Shown here: positions 6,405-15,534 of the stretch, piece after piece
How the letters are laid out: each line of letters starts with the position of its first letter
Numbering within the stretch: the stretch's first letter is position 1
Source of the DNA: Geobacteraceae bacterium
Lineage (GTDB): Bacteria > Desulfobacterota > Desulfuromonadia > Geobacterales > Pseudopelobacteraceae
Reading direction: 5' to 3'
Length of the DNA stretch: 64,000 bases
NCBI GenBank assembly: GCA_016720395.1
Contig: JADKKR010000004.1
Location: forward strand, 232,438 to 296,437
Notes under the pieces: model-generated
The model's input: the letters and a program-made list of their open reading frames with translations, nothing else
Told to the model about the DNA's origin: nothing
Database searches by the model: none
Translations under genes and position numbers: made by a program

Positions 6405-7748
6405 GTGAACATAAATCCCCCCTCAAGCAGTATCTCAGATCCGGCCACGTCCACGGCCGCATTGCGTGATCATCCCGCCAAGCTGTTCGTCGAAACAACC
6501 ACCCGCTGCAACCTGAACTGCTTCATGTGCGTCAAGCAGAACAGCGGCAGCCAGGTCTGTGAAGGCGACTTTTCACCGGAACTGTTCGCTCGGCTTGAGG
6601 CGGCATTTCCGCATCTGGAGGCGTTGATCCTTAACGGCATCGGCGAGCCGCTTTTGAATCCCCACCTTGAATCGTTCATCCGCAGGGCCAGGAAACTGAT
6701 GCCCTCCTCCGGATGGATCGGCTTCCAGTCAAACGGCCTCCTGATGACGCACCTTCGTGCCGTATCCCTGATTGACGCCGGACTGGACAAGGTCTGCATC
6801 TCCATCGATGCCGTCTCTCCCGAGCAGTTCAGAAACCTGCGTGAAGGCGGCGAGGTTGAAGGGATCGACATGGCCTTGTCGGCCCTGAAAAATGCCAAGG
6901 CGCTGTGTAACCGGCCAGAGGTAGAGGTCGGCATCGAGTTCGTGGCGATGCGTAGTAATCTCCGCGGGCTTCCCGAAACCCTCGAGTGGGCGGCCAGCCG
7001 CGGGGCGAGCTTTGCCATCGTCACCCACGTACTCCCCTACGACGAACAGCATGCCCATGAAGCGGTGTTCTGCACTATTTCTGACCAGGCGCTGACACTG
7101 TACAATTCATGGCGCCACAAGGCGGACGCAGCCGGCATCGATTTACAGCGCTATCAGGAAGTGCGCTGGAGGGCCATGAACCGGGCACCCCGGGACCAGG
7201 CGATCGTTGATATGGTGGAAGCGATGAAGGCCGAGGCGGAGCAGATGGGCATCATGCTGGACATAAAAAAACTCATGAAGTTCGAGAACCAATGGCTGGA
7301 CGAGGTATCCGAGGTTTTCGCCGCCGCAGAGGCTGTGGCAAAGAGGACCGGCATGGAACTGAGACTGCCGGAGACAGCACTCAAGGAACAGCGGAACTGT
7401 AGCTTCGTTGAAGAAGGAAGTGCCTTCGTATCGTGGAGCGGCGATATTTCTCCCTGCTACTTTCTGTGGCATCGCTACGATTGTTTTGCGAGCGGCTGGA
7501 ATCAGACTGTACAACCCAAAGTGTTCGGCAGCCTGGTTGATCAGGACATCCTGCAGGTCTGGAACCGTCCGGAATTCGCCACGTTTCGCAGGGATGTGCT
7601 GGCCTACGACTATCCGTCCTGCTCCAGCTGCGGTCTGGCTCCGTGCGACTATGTGCAGACCGATGAGTTCCAGCAGGACTGCCACATCAGAAGTGTTCCC
7701 TGCGGTTCATGCCTGTGGTGCATGGGGGTCTTTCAATGCCTCCGCTGA
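6405..7748 (+). CDS. Tungsten-cofactor oxidoreductase radical SAM maturase
   Basis: This 447-residue protein has the radical SAM cluster motif CNLNCFMC (Cys35, 39, 42), a 'GIGEPLLNP' segment and a Cys-rich C-terminal domain ('CSFVEEG', 'SPCYF', 'CSSCGLAPCDY', ending 'PCGSCLWCMGVFQCLR'). The 'CGxCLWxxGxxxC' ending is what I recall from the maturases found beside tungsten-dependent aldehyde:ferredoxin oxidoreductase (AOR-like) enzymes. Those are thought to modify the enzyme or its cofactor through auxiliary iron-sulfur clusters. The start is GTG at 6405; the ATG at 6398 is out of frame. No AOR gene is visible in this window, although the surrounding genes handle tungstate and molybdopterin. The convergent terminator follows. 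Confidence 0.82.
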   Translation: MNINPPSSSISDPATSTAALRDHPAKLFVETTTRCNLNCFMCVKQNSGSQVCEGDFSPELFARLEAAFPHLEALILNGIGEPLLNPHLESFIRRARKLMPSSGWIGFQSNGLLMTHLRAVSLIDAGLDKVCISIDAVSPEQFRNLREGGEVEGIDMALSALKNAKALCNRPEVEVGIEFVAMRSNLRGLPETLEWAASRGASFAIVTHVLPYDEQHAHEAVFCTISDQALTLYNSWRHKADAAGIDLQRYQEVRWRAMNRAPRDQAIVDMVEAMKAEAEQMGIMLDIKKLMKFENQWLDEVSEVFAAAEAVAKRTGMELRLPETALKEQRNCSFVEEGSAFVSWSGDISPCYFLWHRYDCFASGWNQTVQPKVFGSLVDQDILQVWNRPEFATFRRDVLAYDYPSCSSCGLAPCDYVQTDEFQQDCHIRSVPCGSCLWCMGVFQCLR

Positions 7749-7820
7749 CACCGGGGGTTTGAGCATAGTGCGCATCTGCCCGGTCCCGCCCGGCGCATAC
7801 ATCTTCAGAGGAACCAGACA

Positions 7821-7856
7821 ACAGAACCCCCGCCGGAATACCGGCGGGGGTTCTGT
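7821..7856. terminator. Bidirectional terminator between maturase and ahcY
   Basis: A perfect 16-bp stem (ACAGAACCCCCGCCGG with its complement) and AATA loop sits between two convergent genes. The tails on both strands are only moderately T-rich (TTTAT on the plus side). Confidence 0.8.
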
Positions 7857-7878
7857 TTATCCGGAATGCAGCAACGGA

Positions 7879-9273
<1,395 letters not shown>

Positions 9274-9296
9274 TGTTCAATCTCCTTTGTTTTGTC

Positions 9297-9369
9297 CCCC
9301 TCCTGACTCAGGAGGGGCTAGGGGTGGTATCAGTTCCCCTCCTGGTTCAGGAGGGGCTAGGGGTGGTAG
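9297..9369. repeat. Two direct copies of GC-rich palindromic repeat
   Basis: Copies at 9297-9329 and 9336-9369 share CCCCTCCT-n5-AGGAGGGG followed by CTAGGGGTGGTA. Each can form an eight-bp hairpin with a five-base loop plus a single-stranded arm. The arm points toward the DUF559 gene, whose last codons and stop lie inside the inner copy. An inverted copy lies at 9739-9773 on the gene's other side. The same pattern recurs near 31.8 kb and 51.9 kb. Confidence 0.85.
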
Positions 9370-9730
9370 TCTTTAACTCATGCAAAATCTTCTCGCACAC
9401 CGCAGCCAGATTCTCATACACATCAGTATTGTGAAACCTGAGAACCCGTATGTTAAGCGCATTCAAAAATGCCGTCCGCTCCCGGTCGTACTCTCTCGCT
9501 TCGTCCGTGAAGTGAGAATCACCATCAAGTTCGATAGCCAGCCGTTCTGAAGGACAGTAAAAATCAACGATATATCTTCCGACACTATGCTGACGGCGAA
9601 ACTTACAGAAACCAAGTTGGCTCTGTTTCAAGAGCATCCATAACTTTCGCTCGGCAGGCGTCGCATCGTTACGCAATGATGTGCGAAGCTGTTTCAAGTT
9701 AGGGTTGTTATGAATGGGAGCATCTTTCAT
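9347..9730 (-). CDS. DUF559 endonuclease-like protein
   Basis: About 127 residues with the DUF559 signature: 'LRNDATPAERKLWMLLKQSQLGFCKFRRQHSVGRYIVDFYCPSERLAIELDGDSH', then 'YDRERTAFLNALNIRVLRFHNTDVYENLAAVCEKI'. The fold is related to Vsr-type and PD-(D/E)XK-like endonucleases; candidate catalytic acids are Asp in 'VDFYC' and Glu-x-Asp in 'IELDGD'. I prefer the ATG at 9730; a longer GTG start would lie in the repeat. The final residues 'TTPSPS' and the stop are encoded by the flanking palindrome. The gene lies between sahR-like and ahcY genes, which are normally adjacent, so the gene plus repeats looks like an inserted unit. Function of the family is not established. Confidence 0.85.
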   Translation of the reverse strand: MKDAPIHNNPNLKQLRTSLRNDATPAERKLWMLLKQSQLGFCKFRRQHSVGRYIVDFYCPSERLAIELDGDSHFTDEAREYDRERTAFLNALNIRVLRFHNTDVYENLAAVCEKILHELKTTTPSPS

Positions 9731-9738
9731 AAAGCCCT

Positions 9739-9773
9739 CTACCACCCCCCGGCCCCTCCTAAACTAGGAGGGG
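9739..9773. repeat. Inverted copy of GC-rich palindromic repeat
   Basis: CTACCACCCCCCGGCCCCTCC-type sequence closing with AGGAGGGG: the mirror image of the copies at 9297-9369, with its GGTGGTAG arm also facing the DUF559 gene. The stop codon and last residues ('APLLV') of the SahR-like gene are encoded within it, as if the repeat had landed on the 3' end of that gene. Confidence 0.85.
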
Positions 9774-10685
9774 AGCAGTCCCGTGAATCAGCAATACATT
9801 TTCCTGCCCTGCCCCTGCAGCGATCCGTTCAATTGTTGCGTCAATGAATCCGGCATATTCCAGCCAGCCGTTCAGTTCCGCCGTCTCGAACCCCAGCCAC
9901 TGGTCGGCCAGCTGTTCCCGGGCCACCTCGCGCTCATGGCGGGCCAGGTCGGCCAGCAGTAGCAGGCCTCCGGGGGCCAGCACACGCCGGATCTCGGCCA
10001 GCACGGCAGGGGGATCGGCGGCATGGTGCAGCACCATGTTGGCCACCACGCAGTACACTGAGGCGTCCGGTAGCGGCAGGTGGGTCATCTCTCCCAGGCG
10101 CAGGTCTATGCCCGCAATCCCTTCTGCTGTCGTTCGCCGGCGGGCCTCTTCCAGCATGGCCGGGGAGTGGTCCACGCCGATCACCTGCCCCGCCCGCGCT
10201 GCCAGCTCGTTCAGCAGGCCTCCGGTGCCGATACCGACCTCCAGCACCGCGACTCCCTCCGGCACCAGCTCCAGCAGGCGCCGGCGGTACTCGGGCACCG
10301 GCAGAAGCGTACGGGCCAGTTCATCCCACTGGCGGGCATGGCGGTCGAAAAATTCCAGGCTGCGCCGGCGCCGCTCTTCCAGTACTTCACCTACGGCGGC
10401 CAGATCATGGGCCCGGTCGGGCAGCGAGGCCAGCTCCTGCTCGAAAGCCGGACGGATGGAGCTGAAGAAACCACTCCCCTCGCCGGCACGGTAATAGCTC
10501 CAGGTCCCCTGTCGCTTGACGGCCAGCACCCCGGCTTCGCAGAGAATCCTGAGATGCCGCGAGACCCGCGACTGCCCCATGCCCATGATGCGGGTCAGCT
10601 CCTGCACGGTGAATTCACCGGACAGCAGCACAGCGGTCAGGCGCAGACGGCAGGGGTCGGCCAGGGCTTTGAAGGTTTCGAGCAT
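9759..10685 (-). CDS. ArsR-family regulator fused to SAM methyltransferase (SahR-like)
   Basis: The 308 residues combine an N-terminal ArsR winged helix (about 1-95, 'FKALADPCRLRLTAVLLSGEFTVQELTRIMGMGQSRVSRHLRIL') with a class I SAM methyltransferase domain. Motif I is 'VLEVGIGTGGLLNELA' near 147, followed by 'VANMVLHHAADPPAVLAEIRRVLAPGGLLLLADL'. Proteins of this architecture beside ahcY have been described as SahR, which represses SAM-cycle genes and responds to S-adenosylhomocysteine. The neighbouring ahcY supports this. Possible operators lie directly upstream. The C-terminus runs into a palindromic repeat that supplies the stop codon. Whether the methyltransferase domain is catalytic or only a ligand sensor is unknown. 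Confidence 0.8.
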   Translation of the reverse strand: MLETFKALADPCRLRLTAVLLSGEFTVQELTRIMGMGQSRVSRHLRILCEAGVLAVKRQGTWSYYRAGEGSGFFSSIRPAFEQELASLPDRAHDLAAVGEVLEERRRRSLEFFDRHARQWDELARTLLPVPEYRRRLLELVPEGVAVLEVGIGTGGLLNELAARAGQVIGVDHSPAMLEEARRRTTAEGIAGIDLRLGEMTHLPLPDASVYCVVANMVLHHAADPPAVLAEIRRVLAPGGLLLLADLARHEREVAREQLADQWLGFETAELNGWLEYAGFIDATIERIAAGAGQENVLLIHGTAPLLV

Positions 10686-10734
10686 GATATATCAAATATC
10701 CTGATTTATATAAATCAACTTTTCTTGATATATC
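10686..10734. promoter_or_regulatory. Candidate SahR-type operators
   Basis: Three AT-rich palindromes precede the regulator gene: GATATATC at 10686-10693, the perfect 16-bp TGATTTATATAAATCA at 10702-10717, and GATATATC at 10727-10734. Their symmetry and position over the start region suggest autoregulation by the ArsR-type protein. Assignment is inference. Confidence 0.45.
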
Positions 10735-10964
10735 ACGAAGCCGCGACAAAAGGCAAGGATATTTCAAGGGTTGTCGTCGATCAACTGCAGGTAAGCACTA
10801 CTGTTGGAAATCGGGGAATAAGTCAGCATTCAGGTGTTCAAACAACAATGAATCTGTATCTCTCTATTTACATGATATTATTCGTATGAACCGGCAGATA
10901 GTTGAAATTAGAAAGAATGGCGATACACTTTTAAAAAAATAGATATATTACAAGGGAATGGAAA

Positions 10965-12230
10965 ATGTCAAAAAAACGGGTTGTCATCGCCGGTATGGGA
11001 TTTGGCGGGTTACAAGCTGCTAAAGTCCTGGCGAATGGCACTATTGATTTAATCATGATTGACCGTAATAATTACCACCTGTTCCAGCCACTTCTCTACC
11101 AGGTGGCAACGGCTGGACTTGAACAGGAAGCCATTGCCTATCCTCTGCGTGGTTTAACCCGTCGCTGGCAGGGTGCTTCGTTTACGCTTGCTGAAATCAG
11201 CGGAATTGATCTGGACACAAGATGTGTCTTTACCGATTCGGGAAAAGTTCCGTATGACTACCTGGTTATTGCAGCTGGCAGTCGTACTAATTTTTTCGGT
11301 ATGCAGAGCGTTGCAGCAAACGCATTTGATTTGAAGCGGCTGGATCAGGCAGAAGATTTACGTAACCATATACTGATGATGTTCGAACAGGCCACCCGGG
11401 AACCTGACCAAAAGCGAAGAGCTGCTATGCTCACGTTTATGATTGTTGGTGGCGGGCCTACCGGGGTTGAATTTGCCGGAGCTTTGCGAGAGTTGATTGT
11501 TTACGTACTCTCGCAGGACTATCCTGCAATTTCCGCAACAGAAACCAGAATTATTCTGGTTGAGGCTGCTGATTCATTGCTCACTGCCATGCCGGTTGAG
11601 TTGCGCCAGTACGCATGTCGAAAACTCTACTCAATGGGAGTGGAAGTTCTTTTGGAGAGCCGGGTAGTTGGAGCGACGGCTGAATCAGTCGAACTGGCTG
11701 ATGGTCTTGTGATCGCTGCACATACGTTATTCTGGTCGGCCGGGGTAGCGGCTGCAGAGCTGGCAGATTTTATATCAGGAGTTGAAAGAAGCACTTCCGG
11801 CAGGATTGTGGTTCAGCCCGATCTCAGCATCAAAGAGCATCCGGAGGTTTTTGTCGTGGGAGACATGGCGTATTGTCTTGATAATGAAGTACCTTTGCCA
11901 ATGATGGCTCCGGTAGCGAATCAACAGGGGGATTATGCCGCAAGGATGATACTTGCACGTGAACAGGGTAAGTCTCTCCCGCCTTTTCACTATGCTGACA
12001 AGGGTTCTATGGCGACTATCGGAAGGAGCTCTGCAGTAGCAACTGCCGCAGGTTTTAAAATCAGCGGATATATTGCCTGGCTTGCCTGGTTATTGCTCCA
12101 CCTGTATTATTTGATCGGATTCCGGAATCGCATGGTTGTTATGATGAATTGGACATATGCGTACTGGTTTCAGGAGCGGCAGGTTCGGCTAATCACGGCA
12201 AAAAAACGTCGGGCCGGGTGCTTGCAGTAA
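10965..12230 (+). CDS. ndh: Type II NADH dehydrogenase (NDH-2)
   Basis: This 421-residue flavoprotein oxidises NADH and reduces quinone at the cytoplasmic membrane without pumping protons. The FAD-binding 'VVIAGMGFGGLQAAKVLA' is at the N-terminus, followed by 'NNYHLFQPLLYQVATAGL' and 'YDYLVIAAGSRTNFFGM'. The NADH-binding 'IVGGGPTGVEFAGALREL' lies near 160, the FAD motif 'VFVVGDMAY' near 300, and a hydrophobic C-terminal stretch ('IAWLAWLLLHLYYLIGF') can attach it to the membrane. The codon third positions look more AT-rich than in neighbours, which may point to transfer. It stands alone, with 280 bases upstream lacking another gene. Confidence 0.93.
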   Translation: MSKKRVVIAGMGFGGLQAAKVLANGTIDLIMIDRNNYHLFQPLLYQVATAGLEQEAIAYPLRGLTRRWQGASFTLAEISGIDLDTRCVFTDSGKVPYDYLVIAAGSRTNFFGMQSVAANAFDLKRLDQAEDLRNHILMMFEQATREPDQKRRAAMLTFMIVGGGPTGVEFAGALRELIVYVLSQDYPAISATETRIILVEAADSLLTAMPVELRQYACRKLYSMGVEVLLESRVVGATAESVELADGLVIAAHTLFWSAGVAAAELADFISGVERSTSGRIVVQPDLSIKEHPEVFVVGDMAYCLDNEVPLPMMAPVANQQGDYAARMILAREQGKSLPPFHYADKGSMATIGRSSAVATAAGFKISGYIAWLAWLLLHLYYLIGFRNRMVVMMNWTYAYWFQERQVRLITAKKRRAGCLQ

Positions 12231-12303
12231 ACAAAGTTCGCATAACTACGGTCATTTTCCGGATTGAAGCTGCGCTTGTTAACGAGACACAAACTCCTTT
12301 GTC

Positions 12304-13950
12304 TTATCCGCTGGCATACTTCTCCCGCAGGGTGACCTTGCTGACCTTTCCCACGCTGGTCTTGTCGATGGCCTCGACAAAGCGCACCTTCAGCAGCACC
12401 ACCTGCTTGTTGACCAGGCCCTTATCGGCGTAGCCCTTGATGAAACGGGCAATATCCTTCTCGGACAGGCTGCTGCCCGGGCGGGGCACGACGAGCGCCA
12501 GCGGGCGTTCGCCCCACTTCTCGTCGGTTACCCCGATTACCGCCACCTCGGCCACCGCCGGATGATGGGCGATGATGTCCTCCAGCTCCAGCGACGAAAC
12601 CCATTCACCGGAAACCTTGATGATGTCCTTGCTCCGGTCGGTGATCCGCACGTAACCAAGCTCATCACGGACAGCCACGTCGCCGGTATGGAGATAGCCG
12701 CCCTCCCAGAGCTGTTCCGACGCCTTGCGGTCCTTCAGATATCCCTGGGTCAGCCAGGGGGCGCGCACCACGATCTCGCCGGGGCTGGCATTATCCCGGG
12801 GCTGTTCCTTCATCTGTCCGTCAACGATGCGCAGATCCACCAGCGGCAGCGAACGACCGGTCCGGCAGCGGATTTCCGCCTGTTCCTCAGGGGGCAGCTC
12901 AAGCATCTCCGGAGTCAGGTGCGCCAGGGTCAGGATCGGACAGGTTTCGGACATGCCGTAGCCGGTAAAGACATCGATGCCCCGCGACATGGCTTCGATA
13001 CAGAGCGCGCGCGACATGGCCGCCCCGCCGATGATCAGCTTCCAGCCGGAAAGGTCCATGCGCTGCGCGTGGGGATGCTTGAGCAGCATGTGCAGAATGG
13101 TCGGGACGCAGTGGGAGAAGGTGACCCCCTCCTTTTCAATCAGCTCCAGCAGCAGGTCGGGTACGTAGCGCCCGGGATAGACCTGTTTGACCCCCAGCAT
13201 GGTGGCCACGTAGGGCACGCCCCAGGCGTGGACGTGGAACATGGGTGTGATCGGCATGTAGACATCCTGACGGTGGAAGCGGCCGTGGCCGAGGGCCGAA
13301 CCGAGCACTCCCAGCGTCCCCATGGTGTGCAGCACCAGCTGGCGGTGGCTGAAATAGACCCCCTTGGGCATCCCGGTGGTACCGGTGGTGTAAAAGGTGG
13401 TGGCCCGGGTGTTCTCGTCGAAATCAGGGAAATCGAAGACAGGGGACGCAGCCGCCAGCAAGGCCTCGTATTCTCCGCAGAACGCTATGGTCGTAACCGG
13501 AGGAATGGGTTCATCATTCAGCAGCACAAAGCCCTTAACCATGTCCAGGCGCCCCCGGATATGCTCCAGTATCGGCAGGAATTCGCTGTTGACCAGCAGG
13601 AAGTCGTCTTCGGCGTGGTCGACGGTGTAGAGGATCTGCTCCGGCGAGAGGCGAACGTTGATCGTGTGCAGCACCGCCCCGATCATCGGCACGGCGAAGA
13701 AACATTCCAGGTAGCGGTGTGAGTCCCAGTCCATGACCGCCACCGTATCGCCCGGCTTGACGCCCAGCGCGGTCAGGGTGCTGGCCAGGCGCTGTATCCG
13801 TTGGTGCAGGTCCCGATAGGTGTAGCGGAACGTTCCGCGATACACGATCTCCTGATCCGGGGCCTCCACCACCGGGCAGAAGAGCAGGTTCTTGATCAGC
13901 AGGGGAAAGTCATAGGCCGAAGGGGTGCGCGGGACAGGGGCGTTGGTCAT
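12304..13950 (-). CDS. Medium/long-chain acyl-CoA ligase (AMP-forming)
   Basis: This 549-residue member of the ANL superfamily activates a carboxylic acid with ATP to an acyl-AMP and then forms the CoA thioester. Visible motifs are the P-loop 'TTFYTTGTTGMPKGVYFSH', 'ITPMFHVHAWGVPYVATMLG', 'GYGMSETCPIL', 'YLHTGDVAVRDELGYVRITDRSKDIIKVSGEWVSSLELED' and the C-terminal lysine in 'TSVGKVSK'. I choose ATG 13950 because GGAGG lies eight bases upstream. Similarity to long/medium-chain fatty acyl-CoA synthetases is clear; the exact acid is not. It is convergent with ndh and downstream of a nitronate-monooxygenase-like gene, separated by a terminator. Confidence 0.92.
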   Translation of the reverse strand: MTNAPVPRTPSAYDFPLLIKNLLFCPVVEAPDQEIVYRGTFRYTYRDLHQRIQRLASTLTALGVKPGDTVAVMDWDSHRYLECFFAVPMIGAVLHTINVRLSPEQILYTVDHAEDDFLLVNSEFLPILEHIRGRLDMVKGFVLLNDEPIPPVTTIAFCGEYEALLAAASPVFDFPDFDENTRATTFYTTGTTGMPKGVYFSHRQLVLHTMGTLGVLGSALGHGRFHRQDVYMPITPMFHVHAWGVPYVATMLGVKQVYPGRYVPDLLLELIEKEGVTFSHCVPTILHMLLKHPHAQRMDLSGWKLIIGGAAMSRALCIEAMSRGIDVFTGYGMSETCPILTLAHLTPEMLELPPEEQAEIRCRTGRSLPLVDLRIVDGQMKEQPRDNASPGEIVVRAPWLTQGYLKDRKASEQLWEGGYLHTGDVAVRDELGYVRITDRSKDIIKVSGEWVSSLELEDIIAHHPAVAEVAVIGVTDEKWGERPLALVVPRPGSSLSEKDIARFIKGYADKGLVNKQVVLLKVRFVEAIDKTSVGKVSKVTLREKYASG

Positions 13951-14028
13951 GACGGCGGCCTCCAGAGTGCTTAGGAATCTCCAGCAGAGCTTTCTTTGTA
14001 GCACGAACCCCCGTCAGTTCCAATACGG

Positions 14029-14060
14029 AAAAAGCCGCCCCGGGTGTCCCGGAGCGGCTT
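14029..14060 (-). terminator. Terminator of nitronate monooxygenase-like gene
   Basis: On the minus strand AAGCCGCTCCGGG, a three-base loop and CCCGGGGCGGCTT (one mismatch) are followed by TTTTTCCG. It ends transcription from 14083 before the ligase gene. Confidence 0.8.
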
Positions 14061-14082
14061 GTGATGGGTATACCGTCAGCTT

Positions 14083-15168
14083 TCAGGCAGCCTGCTTCTG
14101 CTCTTCCGCAGCCCCGAACAGTTCGTCGAAGATCGCCTGAACGGTAGTGATCCGCTCCGACTTCCAGGCATTGGTGCCGCAGAAGACGAGACCGGTCTCC
14201 ACATCCCCGCGCTGGGCACGGTCCAGCGATGTCACGATGCAGAAGCGCTCGCCCGATTCCTTGTAGGAGCATTTTTTCAGGCACCCCAGGCGACAGGGGG
14301 TGTGGTGATCCAGGTCATACTGGCGAATATTGTCCTGGTTGCTGAGGATGGCACGTCCCGGCAGGCCGGCCGGACTCATGATCAGGCCGATGTCTTCGGG
14401 CCGGCAGTCGATATATCTCTGCTTGAAGGCGTCATCGGCATCGCACTCCTCCGTGCAGACAAAGCGGGACGCCATCTGCACGCCGTCGGCGCCTTCAGCC
14501 AGAGCATGTTCCAGATCGGCACGGTCCCAGATTCCGCCGGCGGCGATGACCGGTACATGGGTGCCGTATTCGCTGATGAAAAACTCCTTGACCTGGCGGA
14601 CGGTTGCGTACTGATCGTACTCCCCGGTCCCGATATTCTCCATCTTCTCGCCTAGGTGACCACCGGCCGTATCAGGGTCCTCCACCACGACCGCGTCAGG
14701 CAGGCGGTTGAATGACTTGTGCCATTTTTTGGCGATCAGCTGCGCCGCCCGCAGGGACGACACGATCGGGACCAGCGCCACGTCCGGGGCATGGGAGGTT
14801 ATTTCCGGCAGGTTCATGGGCAGGCCGGCACCGCACACGATAACCTTGGCGCCGCCTTCTATGGCCGCCTTGACCAGCTGCTCGTAGTCGGACAGCGCAA
14901 CCATGACGTTGACGCCGATGATACCGTCCGGGGCAATTTCATAGGCCTTGCGCAACTCGTCCCTGAAGGCGTCGGCATCGGCCTGGAAGTAGTTCCTGCC
15001 GTTATAAAAGGGGCTGTTGAGGCAGATGCCCGGAGCCGCCACCAGCCCGACTCCGCCGCACTTGGCCACGTTGCCTGCCAGGCGGCCGGCGGAAATACGA
15101 ACCCCCATGCCACCCTGGATAACCGGGTAGCGCACCACATGCTTGCCAATCTTCAATGAATGAACCAT
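14083..15168 (-). CDS. Nitronate monooxygenase-like FMN protein
   Basis: This 361-residue TIM-barrel flavoprotein belongs to the 2-nitropropane dioxygenase/nitronate monooxygenase group. The N-terminal 'RYPVIQGGMGVRISAGRLAGNVAKCGGVGLV' and the FMN-phosphate motifs 'VVVEDPDTAGGHLG' and 'VPVIAAGGIWDRADLEHALAEGADGVQMASRFVCTEEC' are clear. A C-terminal Cys-rich segment ('PCRLGCLKKCSYKESGERFCI') is typical of a bacterial subgroup that may bind metal. ATG 15168 is preferred, with GAGAGAGG upstream. Related FabK-type enzymes reduce enoyl-ACP, so the physiological substrate is uncertain. Confidence 0.88.
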   Translation of the reverse strand: MVHSLKIGKHVVRYPVIQGGMGVRISAGRLAGNVAKCGGVGLVAAPGICLNSPFYNGRNYFQADADAFRDELRKAYEIAPDGIIGVNVMVALSDYEQLVKAAIEGGAKVIVCGAGLPMNLPEITSHAPDVALVPIVSSLRAAQLIAKKWHKSFNRLPDAVVVEDPDTAGGHLGEKMENIGTGEYDQYATVRQVKEFFISEYGTHVPVIAAGGIWDRADLEHALAEGADGVQMASRFVCTEECDADDAFKQRYIDCRPEDIGLIMSPAGLPGRAILSNQDNIRQYDLDHHTPCRLGCLKKCSYKESGERFCIVTSLDRAQRGDVETGLVFCGTNAWKSERITTVQAIFDELFGAAEEQKQAA

Positions 15169-15534
15169 GGCCTCTCTCTCACGGGAAGAAATCAATACTG
15201 CCCGCATCTTACCAGTTGATCGGGGTACGACTGTGTAATAGTTTTGTAAAACCGCCGGATATGGGGTTGAAATCAGTGTGAAATGACCATAAACAATGTC
15301 ATGTCACAGCACGGTGAGATACCATTACATTCTGTTACCCAAACGTACAAGCCTGGATCATAAGTACCCGTCATGAGGCTGGAGTTGCCATGATTGGACA
15401 GGCTTGTCGAATGAATCTGACGTTGTCTCAGTCTGCCAGTGACGATTCCACGCTTGACCCGTTTCGCACAAAAACCACCTCATTATCAGCCGCATAAGCA
15501 ATTACCCATTCCCTGTCAGCAGAAATTGATCGGG
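15169..15534. other. Intergenic region, no gene recognised
   Basis: These 366 bases lie between the nitronate-monooxygenase-like gene and the end of the glycan cluster. No credible gene, RNA or strong terminator was seen on either strand. Confidence 0.5.

Noticed and set aside
9274..9336. SAM or SAH riboswitch upstream of ahcY
   Set aside because: The leader consists of GC-rich palindromic repeats shared with other loci and lacks riboswitch core motifs.
9297..9773. DUF559 gene and flanking repeats as a classical insertion sequence
   Set aside because: There is no transposase, and the repeats are hairpin units rather than simple terminal inverted repeats with a target duplication.
12562..13722. 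Long plus-strand frame (386 codons) opposite the acyl-CoA ligase gene
   Set aside because: It is the antisense shadow of a clear ANL-family enzyme, lacks a ribosome site and has no family-like sequence.
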